This document shows, piece after piece, positions 36,527-45,447 of a DNA stretch of 64,000 nucleotides; positions within the stretch are counted from its first letter, which is position 1, and the number at the start of each line of letters is the position of its first letter. The stretch is from the NCBI RefSeq assembly GCF_014844035.1, contig NZ_CP062159.1, forward strand, positions 3,410,001 to 3,474,000, written 5' to 3'. The notes below the pieces were generated by a model. That model made no database searches. It worked only from the letters and a program-made list of their open reading frames with translations, and was not told where the DNA came from. The stretch comes from Flavobacterium sp. MDT1-60. GTDB taxonomy: Bacteria > Bacteroidota > Bacteroidia > Flavobacteriales > Flavobacteriaceae. The position numbers and the translations under genes are program-made.

Positions 36527-38617
36527 ATGACTTTTTACAAGAAACTTGCCCCTTTTTACAATCTTGCTTTTTTCTATTTTGCCATAAGTTTTCTGCTGCG
36601 AATTGTGCTGTTTTTCCATCCTATTACGCAAAGCTCTTTTACTATTCTTCAGAGTCTGAAAATCTTTAGTTTAGGTCTTGTTTCAGATTTTTTCGTATTT
36701 ATTGTAGCGAGTGTTTTTTTGTGGTTGTATTTAATTTTTATTTCAAATTCGAAATACAGCAAACCTTTTGGATATATTATTCTTGGGATATTTGTTGCAC
36801 TATTTCTATATGTAGCTTCCGGAAAAAGTATTTTTGATGAATACGGAGGTGCATTGCCTGAGATTATTTTAATTTTTATTGGAATAAAAACGTTACTATT
36901 TGCTCTTTTGCTTTTCCTTCCAAAATGGAGAGTTAAAATCAGATTTTGGTTATTTGCCTTTGTGATCTTTTTATACGTTCTATTAATTCTTCAAAATGGT
37001 TTAAGCGAATATTTCTTTTGGAATGAATTTGGAGTAAAATACAATTTTATTGCTGTTAATTATCTGATTTACACTAATGAGGTTATCGGAAATATAATGC
37101 AGTCTTATCCCGTAATTCCTATATTTTCAGCTTTATTTTTAGTAACAGGAGTTGTTACCTATTTTATTCTCAAAAATTCCAGAAATTACATAGATAATAT
37201 TCCAACCATAAGTGAAAAAGTAAAAATCACTTTAGTTTACCTTAGTTTATTTGCCCTTTCTTTAATCGCTATTCCTACGTTGGCTAAAACTGAAAATTCT
37301 AAAAATGTTTTTGTTAATGAATTGCAAGCTAATGGTATTTATAAATTCTATTTGGCTTTTCAGAATAACAAATTAGATTACTTTAAGTTTTACAAAACGC
37401 TTCCTAATGAAAAAGCATTCGTAATTTTAAAGCAGCAGCTTAACGCTATTTCCGGAGAAAACACAACCCGAAAAATTACCGGAGATTCTATTGAAAATCA
37501 TAAAAACGTAGTATTAATTACTATCGAGAGTTATAGCGCCAACTTTATGAAGGCTTATGGAAATAATCAAAATATTACTCCTTTCTTAGATAGCCTGGCA
37601 CAAAAAAGTCTTCAATTTACCAATTTATATGCAGCAGGAAACAGAACTGTTCGTGGATTGGAAGCCGTAACTTTATGTTTGCCTCCAACAGCAGGAGAAA
37701 GTGTTGTAAAAAGAGAAGACAATAAAAATAAATTTTCTACAGGGGCTATATTCACACAAAAAGGATACAATGTAAAATTTATGTACGGTGGAGATGCATT
37801 TTTTGATAATATGCAGGACTTTTATTCTGGAAACGGTTATCAAATTGTAGACAAATCTAGTTTTTCTCCTGAAGAAATTACATTCTCAAATGTTTGGGGC
37901 GTTTGTGACGAAGACATGTATAACAAAGCCATAAAGGTTATGAATACTGAGTTTACACAAAACAAACCTTTCTTTAATCATATTATGACGGTTAGCAATC
38001 ACAGGCCTTTTACTTATCCTAATAATAAAATTGATATTCCTGGCGATATTAAATCTCGTGACGGCGGCGTAAAATATACGGATTATTCATTGAGAAAATT
38101 CTTTGAAATAGCAAGCAAACAACCATGGTTCCAGAATACTGTTTTTGTTATTGTAGCCGATCATTGCGCTTCAAGTGCCGGAAAAACACAGCTCCCTTTG
38201 GATAAATATAGAATTCCGGCTTTTATTTATAGTCCCGGTAAAAAACCTGCAAAATGCAGTAAATTAATGTCTCAAATTGATTTAATGCCAACGCTTTTTG
38301 GATTATTACATTTTGATTATCAAAGCAAGTTTTTTGGGCAGGATGTTTTGAAATCTGATTATAAACCAAGAGCTTTTATTGCAACTTATCAGGATTTAGG
38401 TTTGATAAAAGATAATATTTTGACCATTTTATCTCCTAAACAAATAGTAAAACAATTTGAACTAAAATTGAATCCAAAACCAGGAGTTGCTCCGGAATAT
38501 CAAATTTATTATGATGAAATTCCGTTGCAAACAGAAAGAACTGATTTGGTCAATGAAACTATTTCGTTTTACCAGACTGCTTCTGACATGTTGAAACACA
38601 AGAAATATGAAAAGTAA
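36527..38617 (+). CDS. LtaS/MdoB-like sulfatase-fold phosphotransferase
   Basis: 696-residue inner-membrane enzyme with five N-terminal membrane segments (to about residue 250) and an extracytoplasmic alkaline-phosphatase-superfamily domain. Metal and catalytic residues: E334 in VVLITIESYSANFM, nucleophile T374 in GNRTVRGLEA, and FVIVADHCASS further on. Relatives transfer phosphoglycerol (LtaS, MdoB) or phosphoethanolamine; in a Gram-negative the target may be a periplasmic glycan or lipid. Divergent from the two-component operon. Confidence 0.9.
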   Translation: MTFYKKLAPFYNLAFFYFAISFLLRIVLFFHPITQSSFTILQSLKIFSLGLVSDFFVFIVASVFLWLYLIFISNSKYSKPFGYIILGIFVALFLYVASGKSIFDEYGGALPEIILIFIGIKTLLFALLLFLPKWRVKIRFWLFAFVIFLYVLLILQNGLSEYFFWNEFGVKYNFIAVNYLIYTNEVIGNIMQSYPVIPIFSALFLVTGVVTYFILKNSRNYIDNIPTISEKVKITLVYLSLFALSLIAIPTLAKTENSKNVFVNELQANGIYKFYLAFQNNKLDYFKFYKTLPNEKAFVILKQQLNAISGENTTRKITGDSIENHKNVVLITIESYSANFMKAYGNNQNITPFLDSLAQKSLQFTNLYAAGNRTVRGLEAVTLCLPPTAGESVVKREDNKNKFSTGAIFTQKGYNVKFMYGGDAFFDNMQDFYSGNGYQIVDKSSFSPEEITFSNVWGVCDEDMYNKAIKVMNTEFTQNKPFFNHIMTVSNHRPFTYPNNKIDIPGDIKSRDGGVKYTDYSLRKFFEIASKQPWFQNTVFVIVADHCASSAGKTQLPLDKYRIPAFIYSPGKKPAKCSKLMSQIDLMPTLFGLLHFDYQSKFFGQDVLKSDYKPRAFIATYQDLGLIKDNILTILSPKQIVKQFELKLNPKPGVAPEYQIYYDEIPLQTERTDLVNETISFYQTASDMLKHKKYEK

Positions 38618-38620
38618 AAA

Positions 38621-38732
38621 TGTTTCAGGTTTCAAGTTTAACCGCAAATTTAGCAAGGAAATAATTCAAAAGAAAGCCTCAAATTCTAATTGAATTTGAG
38701 GCTTTCTTGTTTAGTTTTCAAACTTGAAACAT
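38621..38732. repeat. Nested hairpin with TTTCAAGTTT words and terminator core
   Basis: Outer arms TGTTTCAGGTTTCAAGTTT (38621-38639) and AAACTTGAAACAT (38720-38732) enclose a strong terminator stem (38669-38708). A third word copy, AAACTTGAAAC, follows at 38771. The outer words are the same as in the ilvB-ilvN gap hairpin at 14610. Confidence 0.75.
38669..38708. terminator. Bidirectional rho-independent terminator
   Basis: AAAGAAAGCCTCAAATTC pairs with GAATTTGAGGCTTTCTT around a 5-base loop. It lies between the convergent LtaS/MdoB-like and S1/P1-like genes. Confidence 0.88.
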
Positions 38733-38789
38733 GACACGAGGCTTTAGCCGAATTGGCGAAGCAAACTAAAGAAACTTGAAACAAAACTT

Positions 38790-39788
38790 TTAATCATTTT
38801 GATTCTGCATTCCAAAAAGATCTCCGTTTTGATATAATTGAAGATCATCTTTTAAAGCCTGATTGTTTCTTTGTGTAACTGCAGATGAATCTAAATCGCT
38901 TAAGTCAGGTTTTCCGGCATTTACCCACGCAGTATACCAAAAACTAGCTGTTGCAGTAATAGCTTTTCTCATTTGGTTTTCAACCATTCCATTTAACTCT
39001 TTATGCAGTTTTTTAGCGTATTCATCAGAGAAAACCGCCGAATTGTATTTACTTTTCAAAACTTTTCCATCAGCATCCATCTTGAAAACCTGATTTTCAG
39101 GAGTTGCCGTTCTTAGTTTTTTATCTATATCTAATAACGGTTGAGCTAAACTATGTGTATCATTAATCATATCCCAAACTGCCTTATGAACATCTCCATA
39201 ATATTGTGCCTGCGGAACATTTAGTTTATAATTTTTAGCAAACAATTCTGGTAATCTGCTTTCCCAAAGTGAATGAATTCCTTTTTGATCGCTTAATTGT
39301 CCGTCATGATTTGCAGAAGTGTGCAGTGGCATATGAGCATCACCAATATAATGACCTAAATCAGCAGCAAGAAATAAAATTTCTGCTCTGTTTTTATCTT
39401 TGAAAGCTTTAGTTAATTTAACCATCATATCTTCAATATACCAAGGTAAAATTCCGTTGTCGTTCAAGAATTTAGCATCGTATTTTTTCTTTGCTTCTTC
39501 CATAGTTTTTGGTAAACTGTCAACAGAACCAAAATTTTCCATATCAAAATAATGTCTTGGATTTTCGTCTTTAGAATTCAGGGCATATTTACGAATGTCC
39601 GGAACAGAAGCTTCCTGCGTAATAAAGTCAATATGATTGTAAAAGAATATTTGTATTGGTCGAGGCAGAGCCATTACAGCTGCTTTGTTAATACGTTCGT
39701 GACCAACGATTCCCCATGACAAGGTTAAAAATCCAATTCCTAATGCAAAAAAGGCGATTAGTCTTGGCTTCATTTTAAAGTTTTTCAT
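38790..39788 (-). CDS. Secreted S1/P1-nuclease / zinc phospholipase C-like protein
   Basis: 332 residues with a signal peptide ending before W25. The mature start WGIVGHERINKAA has the N-terminal Trp and His that bind zinc in this fold. Further ligands are in ASVPDIRKY and LAADLGHYIGDAHMPLHTSANHDGQ, with GIHSLWE behind, matching the three-zinc S1/P1 nuclease and phospholipase C clan. The substrate (nucleic acid or phospholipid) is not certain; the protein is probably periplasmic or secreted. Confidence 0.87.
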   Translation of the reverse strand: MKNFKMKPRLIAFFALGIGFLTLSWGIVGHERINKAAVMALPRPIQIFFYNHIDFITQEASVPDIRKYALNSKDENPRHYFDMENFGSVDSLPKTMEEAKKKYDAKFLNDNGILPWYIEDMMVKLTKAFKDKNRAEILFLAADLGHYIGDAHMPLHTSANHDGQLSDQKGIHSLWESRLPELFAKNYKLNVPQAQYYGDVHKAVWDMINDTHSLAQPLLDIDKKLRTATPENQVFKMDADGKVLKSKYNSAVFSDEYAKKLHKELNGMVENQMRKAITATASFWYTAWVNAGKPDLSDLDSSAVTQRNNQALKDDLQLYQNGDLFGMQNQND

Positions 39789-39938
39789 TTGTAAATTTGT
39801 TTGAAGGGCAAATTTATCTCATTTAAAGGAAATTCAAAAGAAAACCAATTAAGAATGTATTAATTTAATTTTTTTCAGGTTTTTAAAGATATAATTGCAA
39901 TAAAATCATTTTTAAAATTGCTTCTAATTTTAATTGTA

Positions 39939-40916
39939 TCAGCTAAAATATAATATTGACATTAAGCTTAAAGCTGTAATAAATATCCAAAGAAAGACTC
40001 CCTGCAACAAGGGCTTCACTCCTACTGATTTTAAAGTATTTACATTTAGAGTTGCACCAATTAAAAACAAAGTTATAGTTAAACCGACTTTGGCAATACT
40101 CACAATATATGGAGCTACAATGATGGCTTCTGGCACATATGTATTAAAAAGCATTGCCAAAACAAACAAACCAATAAAATATGGAATCTTGATTTTTGTT
40201 CCAACGCTTCCGGATTGATTTTTAAAAAGCATGGCTGTTCCGAGTGAAATTGGAATGATCCACAAAGCTCTGGCCAGTTTTACCGTTGTTGCAACCTGTA
40301 AGGCTTCTGCACCGTATTTATTTGCCGCACCGACTACAGAACTGGTATCATGAATAGCAATAGCACACCACAAACCGAAATCTTTTTGAGACAAATCAAG
40401 TTGATGCCCAATAAAAGGAAAAATAAATAACGCTATAGAGTTCAGAATAAATATTACACCCAAAGCAATTGAAGTCTGATTCTCATTTGATTTTATTACA
40501 GGAGAAATTGCTGCAATGGCACTTCCTCCGCAAATTGCTGTTCCGCACGAAATTAAATGCGATGTCTTTTTCTCTGTTTTAAGCCATTTTCCTAATAGCG
40601 TTCCGAAAATTAGCGTGCTAAATATAGAGAAGACAGTTAATAGAAAACCCTCTTTTCCTGCTAAAATTGCTGATGTAGCGTTCATACCAAAACCTAAACC
40701 AACAACTGAAAATTGCAATAAAAAAGTAATGCCTTTATGATTGAATGCAACAAATGGGTTTCCGAAAACATTTACTGTCAAAACTCCCAATAACAAAGCG
40801 ATTGGCGGAGAAAGTAGCGAGAAAAGACACAATGCAATAATTAATACAAAAACTACTTGCTGGAAATAAAGATTCACTTCGAATAAATGGGTTTCAGAAT
40901 GTTGCTTCGTTTTCAA
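39939..40916 (-). CDS. YeiH family (UPF0324) putative sulfate exporter
   Basis: 325 residues with about ten membrane segments. Family motifs: LLQFSVVGLGFGMNA, LISCGTAICGGSAIAAISPV and AIHDTSSVVGAA. YeiH relatives are linked to sulfite/sulfate or taurine metabolism. The LysR-type gene upstream on the same strand resembles the yeiE-yeiH pairing in E. coli, although there the two are arranged differently. Confidence 0.92.
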   Translation of the reverse strand: MKTKQHSETHLFEVNLYFQQVVFVLIIALCLFSLLSPPIALLLGVLTVNVFGNPFVAFNHKGITFLLQFSVVGLGFGMNATSAILAGKEGFLLTVFSIFSTLIFGTLLGKWLKTEKKTSHLISCGTAICGGSAIAAISPVIKSNENQTSIALGVIFILNSIALFIFPFIGHQLDLSQKDFGLWCAIAIHDTSSVVGAANKYGAEALQVATTVKLARALWIIPISLGTAMLFKNQSGSVGTKIKIPYFIGLFVLAMLFNTYVPEAIIVAPYIVSIAKVGLTITLFLIGATLNVNTLKSVGVKPLLQGVFLWIFITALSLMSILYFS

Positions 40917-40990
40917 AATATGCTATTTGATAATTATTGTACAAATGTCCGCCATATTTATTGAAAACACCAATCGTAAAATACAATTGA

Positions 40991-41887
40991 TTATAACTTT
41001 AAATTATAGTAAGATGATAAATTTTGAATAAAGAGCTCCGATAAAGAATCTGACTTCCCGACTAATGTTATAATGTAAAAATATCTTTCAATACTTAAAC
41101 TCTCAACATCTAAAACGATCAATTCATTATTTTTCAATTCATTGCTTACCGCGTGTATTGACATGAAAGCGAAACAATCTGAGTTTAGTAAATACGATTT
41201 TATGCTTTCTGTACTTCCTAATTGCATTTCGATTTGTAAATCTGTAAATTTTACATTTAGTTGCTTCAAAGCATATTCTATAACTTCAAGTGTTCCGGAA
41301 CCTCTTTCACGCGTTATGAATTTCATTTCTTTTAAATCTCCTAATGCAATTTTATGCTGTTTTACCAAAGGATTTTTGGTATTACAAACCAAAACCAATT
41401 CGTCTTTTAAAAACGGAATATATTTAATAGACTGATTCTTAGATTGTCCTTCTACAATTCCTATTTCAATTTCTTTGTTGATTAAAGCATTTTCAATTTG
41501 CTCCGTATTTCCGTTTAGTAAATTGACTTTGATCTCTTTTTGTTTTTGATGAAAACGAGCCAAAACCGGAGAAATAATATATTGTGAAATTGTCGTACTT
41601 GCCCCCAACCGCAATAAACCTTGACGTTCGTTGATAAACGAACTCATATCAAAGTCAATTTCTCTGTAAATCTCGAAAATATTTTTAGTATGTTTTAAAA
41701 GAATTTCTCCGGCTGGAGTTAAAGCAATTTTAGAACCGTTACGTTCAAAAAGCTTAGTTTTATAGGTTTCTTCGAGTTCCTGAATGTGTTTTGAAACTGC
41801 AGGCTGGGAAATGTATAATTCCGTTGCCGCCTTAGTAAAGTTAAGGCGGAGCGCAACGGTGTAAAATACTTTTAGCCTGAAATCCAT
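40991..41887 (-). CDS. LysR family transcriptional regulator
   Basis: 298 residues. N-terminal winged helix-turn-helix MDFRLKVFYTVALRLNFTKAATELYISQPAVSKHIQELE (first 39 residues, quoted here only as MDFRLKVFYTVALRL and AATELYISQPAVSKHIQ) and a C-terminal periplasmic-binding-like effector domain. It lies 74 bases upstream of the YeiH-type gene in the same direction, so it probably controls it. The effector is unknown; CysB/YeiE-like sulfur sensing would fit. Confidence 0.93.
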   Translation of the reverse strand: MDFRLKVFYTVALRLNFTKAATELYISQPAVSKHIQELEETYKTKLFERNGSKIALTPAGEILLKHTKNIFEIYREIDFDMSSFINERQGLLRLGASTTISQYIISPVLARFHQKQKEIKVNLLNGNTEQIENALINKEIEIGIVEGQSKNQSIKYIPFLKDELVLVCNTKNPLVKQHKIALGDLKEMKFITRERGSGTLEVIEYALKQLNVKFTDLQIEMQLGSTESIKSYLLNSDCFAFMSIHAVSNELKNNELIVLDVESLSIERYFYIITLVGKSDSLSELFIQNLSSYYNLKL

Positions 41888-41970
41888 TATGCTGTTTATT
41901 TTTGTTTCAAGTATAAAGTTTCAAGTTAAGGAAAAACTTTGAGCCTTTGCTCCTATAAACCTTTGCAACT

Positions 41971-43997
41971 TTAAAGAAGTCCATTATACTTTCTCACAAA
42001 CCATTCTGTTGTCAATAAAGCAGCAATTAAAATCAACAACCAAACCCAGTCAATCAATGGAGTTTTGGTTGAGACATTTTTTTCGATTGATTTATATTCT
42101 TTATTTTCTAAAAGTGTATTGATTAAATCATCTGCCTGATTTTCGAAGAAAGCTTTTCCGTTGGTTTGTAATGCCAATTGTTTCAATTTTAAAACATCAG
42201 GATTTACAAATTGCTTTTCGATATCGAAATCCAGAATTTCAAAATGACTTGAATAAGAAGTATTTGAATTTAGTTCTTTTACTGAAAAATTATATTTTCC
42301 GGCTGTTAAGCCATCTAGATTTACAGAGAAAGAGTTATTTCCTTTTAATAAATCGTAATTTTTACTTTGTTTCGTTTCGGCATTTGTAACTGTAATTGTC
42401 AATCTTGCTTTTTCGTCAAACTCGTAGTTTTTGTTGAAATATTGCGCATTGATTGCAATCGCTTCCCCTGAATTATAAAAACTTTCATGTGTTACCACCA
42501 AAGATTTTTTCGAAGTCGTTGAAGCTAAGTATTGAATAATCTTATCTATGAAAACATCATATTTTTCAAATGACTGATTATCAATATGACTTTGCAAACG
42601 CCATTTCCAACTATTTTCCCCTAATAAAAAGGCAGTTCTTTTTCCTTGATTTTCGGCGAAAGCCAACAAAGGCGCATTTGTAGCAACATTTCTAATTTTT
42701 GAAGAAAGCAAAACCGATACATTTCCATTAGTTGAAATTGTTCCGAATAAATTTTGCAAAGGCGGGAAATTCTCAAAACCAAAATCCTCAATGGCAAACA
42801 AATTAAACTCAGATTTAAATTCGGATAAATAATCTTCTCTTTGTCCGCTCATTTTAAAAACCAAATTGTTTTGTTGTTGATTTAAAAAATTAAAATCGGT
42901 ATTGTTTCCGGTAATGATAAAAGTGTTTCTTCCTGCTAATTTATTATTATCAAAAATTGCCTTGAAAGCTGTTGTTGGTTGATATAAAACCAAAACAGAA
43001 GCATCTTGTAATTGATTAATATCATTTGGTTTAACCAAAATCACTTTACGTTGCGCGTTAACTTCAATGGAGCGTTTTAACGACGCTATATCAGGATGAT
43101 TTATTGATGAAACAATTGCAATAGTTGATTTTTGGTCAATCACTTCGACTGCAAAGTTCTTGATATTATTATAACTGTTTTTCTCTTTTTCGTTTGATGA
43201 GATAGTCGCTTTAAAAATTTGCAAACCCACTTTATCAGCAGGCAAAAGTAAATTTATAGTAGCTGTTTTTTTAGAAGGCGAGAAAGAAACTTCCTCTTTT
43301 GCAACAACTGAATTTCCTTGCGAAATTGTAAAATCTGCATTTGTAACTTTATCTCCCGCATACTGTAAAAATACTTCAACAGGAAACTTGTTTTTATGAA
43401 AAGCGTATTTGTTTACGTTCAACTGATTGATTTTTAAATCAAAAAAAGTAGTTGTATCTCCCACAACCAAAGGATAAACTTTATTGACAGGATCAAAACG
43501 ATATACATAATCGTTTCCTGTAGTTTGATTTCCATCCGTAATAACAACCGTTGGGAAAATCAGATTTTTATTGATGCTTTTTAAATTCTTGGCAACTTCA
43601 TCAAGATTGGTTTGTTTTCCTTTGAAATCAAATTTTTCTGAAGGCTTGAAATCAGCATCAAATTGATAAGACTGAATATCAAATTTCTCCTGAAGTGCAG
43701 GATTTGAAATGATTTTTTGATATAATTCGGCAACTTTTTGTCTGCTTTTAAGGCAACAATAGAACTCGAATTATCAACCGCAATAGCCAGCGGTGTTTTT
43801 GTTATTTCAAGCGAATTTTTAGAAACTATCGGATTTATTAATAAAACCAATAATCCGAAAATAGCCAGAAAACGTAAAAAAGCCAAAAACACAATCACAT
43901 TGGATTTGTTTTTGGCTTTAAAATAATATTGAAAATACGACAAACCACCCGCTATTACTAATGAAAGCAATAATAATAGAATCGTATTTGTAGTCAT
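41971..43997 (-). pseudogene. Membrane von Willebrand A-domain protein, frameshifted
   Basis: The N-terminal part (from 43997) has two membrane segments and then LAIAVDNSSSIVALKADKK, a MIDAS DxSxS motif; this frame ends at 43581. The remainder (VAELYQKIISNPALQEKF, then VVITDGNQTTGNDYVY and on to 41971) is in another frame and needs one extra base in the run of five T at 43735-43739 (A on the coding strand). Restored, it is 675 residues: VWA domain, extracellular beta domains, and a final membrane helix (WVWLLILIAALLTTEWFV). Such proteins occur in Flavobacteria; the function is unknown. It is a frameshift mutation or an assembly error. Confidence 0.85.
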
Positions 43998-43998
43998 A

Positions 43999-44130
43999 TA
44001 TTTTTAGTATTCAGTATCAGTTTACAGTAATCAGATTTCAAAAGTCATCATTTTGCGACTATTCGGTTCCAGTTTCATTCTAGAGTCAGATAAAACTGAT
44101 TACTAAAACCTGTGTAACTTTGAACCTTTG
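43999..44130 (-). repeat. Intercistronic short-word repeat between fabG and the VWA gene
   Basis: AGTATTCAGTATCAGTTTACAGTAATCAG words are mirrored near 44090 by AAAACTGATTACTAAAAC, giving an imperfect hairpin. Confidence 0.6.
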
Positions 44131-44136
44131 CAACTC

Positions 44137-44889
44137 TTAAGTAAGCATTCCTCCACAAACATTAAGCACTTGTCCTGTAACATAGGCACTCATATCTGAA
44201 GCTAAGAAAAGACATGCGTTTGCGACATCTTCAGTAGTTCCGCCACGTTTCAACGGAATTCCGTCTCTCCATCCTTTTACTACATCTTCAGGTAATTTTG
44301 CAGTCATTTCTGTTTCGATAAATCCAGGAGCAATTGCATTGCAACGAATATTACGAGAACCCAGCTCTAAGGCTACAGATTTTGTAAAACCAATTGCACC
44401 CGCTTTAGACGCTGCATAATTTGTTTGACCAGCATTTCCGGAAACACCAACTACAGAGCTAATATTAATAATAGAACCAGCACGTTGTTTTAAGAAAGTT
44501 TTTTGAATGGCTTTAGTCATATTAAATACTGACTTTAAGTTTACATCAATAACCTGATCAAAATCAGCTTCTGACATACGCATCAATAAATTATCTTTTG
44601 TAATTCCGGCGTTATTAATCAAGATATCAACCGTTCCGAAATCAGCTAAAACAGCTTCAACAAAAGTTTGCGCTTCATTAAAATCGGCCGCATTCGATTG
44701 GTATCCTTTTGCTTTAACTCCTAAAGCGTTCAATTCAACTTCTAGTGCCTCTGCAGAAGCAGCAGATGAGCTATAAGTAAAAGCAACATTTGCTCCATGT
44801 TTAGCAAAAACTTCAGCAATTCCTTTTCCAATTCCACGACTAGCGCCAGTAATAATGGCAACTTTTCCTTCTAGTAATTTCATATTCAA
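44137..44889 (-). CDS. fabG: 3-oxoacyl-[acyl-carrier-protein] reductase
   Basis: NADPH-dependent ketoreduction in fatty acid synthesis. 250-residue short-chain dehydrogenase: TGASRGIGKGIAE cofactor motif near residues 15-27, NNAG, catalytic Ser in IINISSVVGVSG, YAASKAG with Tyr and Lys, and NAIAPGFIETEM. Start at 44889 (MNMKLLEGK) or 44883 (MKLLEGK). Length and sequence match FabG of Bacteroidota. Confidence 0.95.
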   Translation of the reverse strand: MNMKLLEGKVAIITGASRGIGKGIAEVFAKHGANVAFTYSSSAASAEALEVELNALGVKAKGYQSNAADFNEAQTFVEAVLADFGTVDILINNAGITKDNLLMRMSEADFDQVIDVNLKSVFNMTKAIQKTFLKQRAGSIINISSVVGVSGNAGQTNYAASKAGAIGFTKSVALELGSRNIRCNAIAPGFIETEMTAKLPEDVVKGWRDGIPLKRGGTTEDVANACLFLASDMSAYVTGQVLNVCGGMLT

Positions 44890-44937
44890 AATTAATTTTA
44901 ATATTATTTGTAGCTATTCCTGCTATGAATGACTCGT

Positions 44938-44945
44938 CAAATATA
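44938..44945 (-). promoter_or_regulatory. Putative -7 box of fabG
   Basis: TATATTTG on the minus strand, 49 bases before the fabG start; a TTG at 44972-44974 lies 26 bases upstream, longer than usual. Confidence 0.4.
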
Positions 44946-45035
44946 TGATAATTCCCTTTTTAAAAAAATAACAATCGCAATAACCTTTCAACAGTTCAAA
45001 ATATTTAGTGCTATTATAGATAAAACAAAATCAAA

Positions 45036-45060
45036 AAAGCAACTCAAAATTGAGCTGCTC
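45036..45060 (-). terminator. Terminator behind the small membrane protein gene (duplicated copy)
   Basis: GCAACTCAA (45039-45047) pairs with TTGAGCTGC (45050-45058) with one mismatch; on the minus strand six T follow. It is a diverged twin of the hairpin at 45390-45416, including the AAAATTAAAACTAAA flank. Confidence 0.7.
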
Positions 45061-45090
45061 CTTCTTCAAAATAAAATTAAAACTAAATTC

Positions 45091-45363
45091 TTATATATCA
45101 TTTTGCTTTGTAATGAGAAAAAACACCAATAGCATTACGCCCATAATAAGCATTCTATAAATTGATGATTGAAACTCTGTTGTATCATTAAGCTTATCTT
45201 CTTTTTTTTTCTTTATAAAATCAATAATAATTACCGGAATGATTACTATTAAAGACAGCCATAGGTAATCTCTTTTATATTCTGGGTAAAATCCCGTTAC
45301 AGCAATAAGTATAAGTGCCCATAAAAAGAAAACAACATTTATTGGTCTAATAGTTTTTTTCAT
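45091..45363 (-). CDS. Small membrane protein of unknown function
   Basis: 90 residues with three hydrophobic segments (about 8-24, 33-50, 68-85) separated by Lys-rich loops (KKKKEDK). No family recognised. It lies between two copies of a similar terminator downstream of the DUF4302 gene, so it may be transcribed by readthrough or from its own promoter, and may have been inserted with a duplicated flank. Confidence 0.65.
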   Translation of the reverse strand: MKKTIRPINVVFFLWALILIAVTGFYPEYKRDYLWLSLIVIIPVIIIDFIKKKKEDKLNDTTEFQSSIYRMLIMGVMLLVFFLITKQNDI

Positions 45364-45389
45364 TATGAATAATTGAAGTAAAAGTTATT

Positions 45390-45416
45390 AAAAGCAGCTC
45401 AAATTGAGCTGCTTTT
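45390..45416 (-). terminator. Terminator of the SusCD/DUF4302 operon
   Basis: AAAAGCAGCTCAA and TTGAGCTGCTTTT are perfect arms (13 bp) around one base. It is placed 32 bases after the DUF4302 gene stop. Confidence 0.8.
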
Positions 45417-45447
45417 CCAAAATTAAAATAAAACTAAAAATTATTGG

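Noticed and set aside
41971-43470. Separate 499-residue protein starting at a TTG codon
   Set aside because: The sequence upstream in the same frame remains coding and continues the VWA protein, showing a frameshift rather than two genes.
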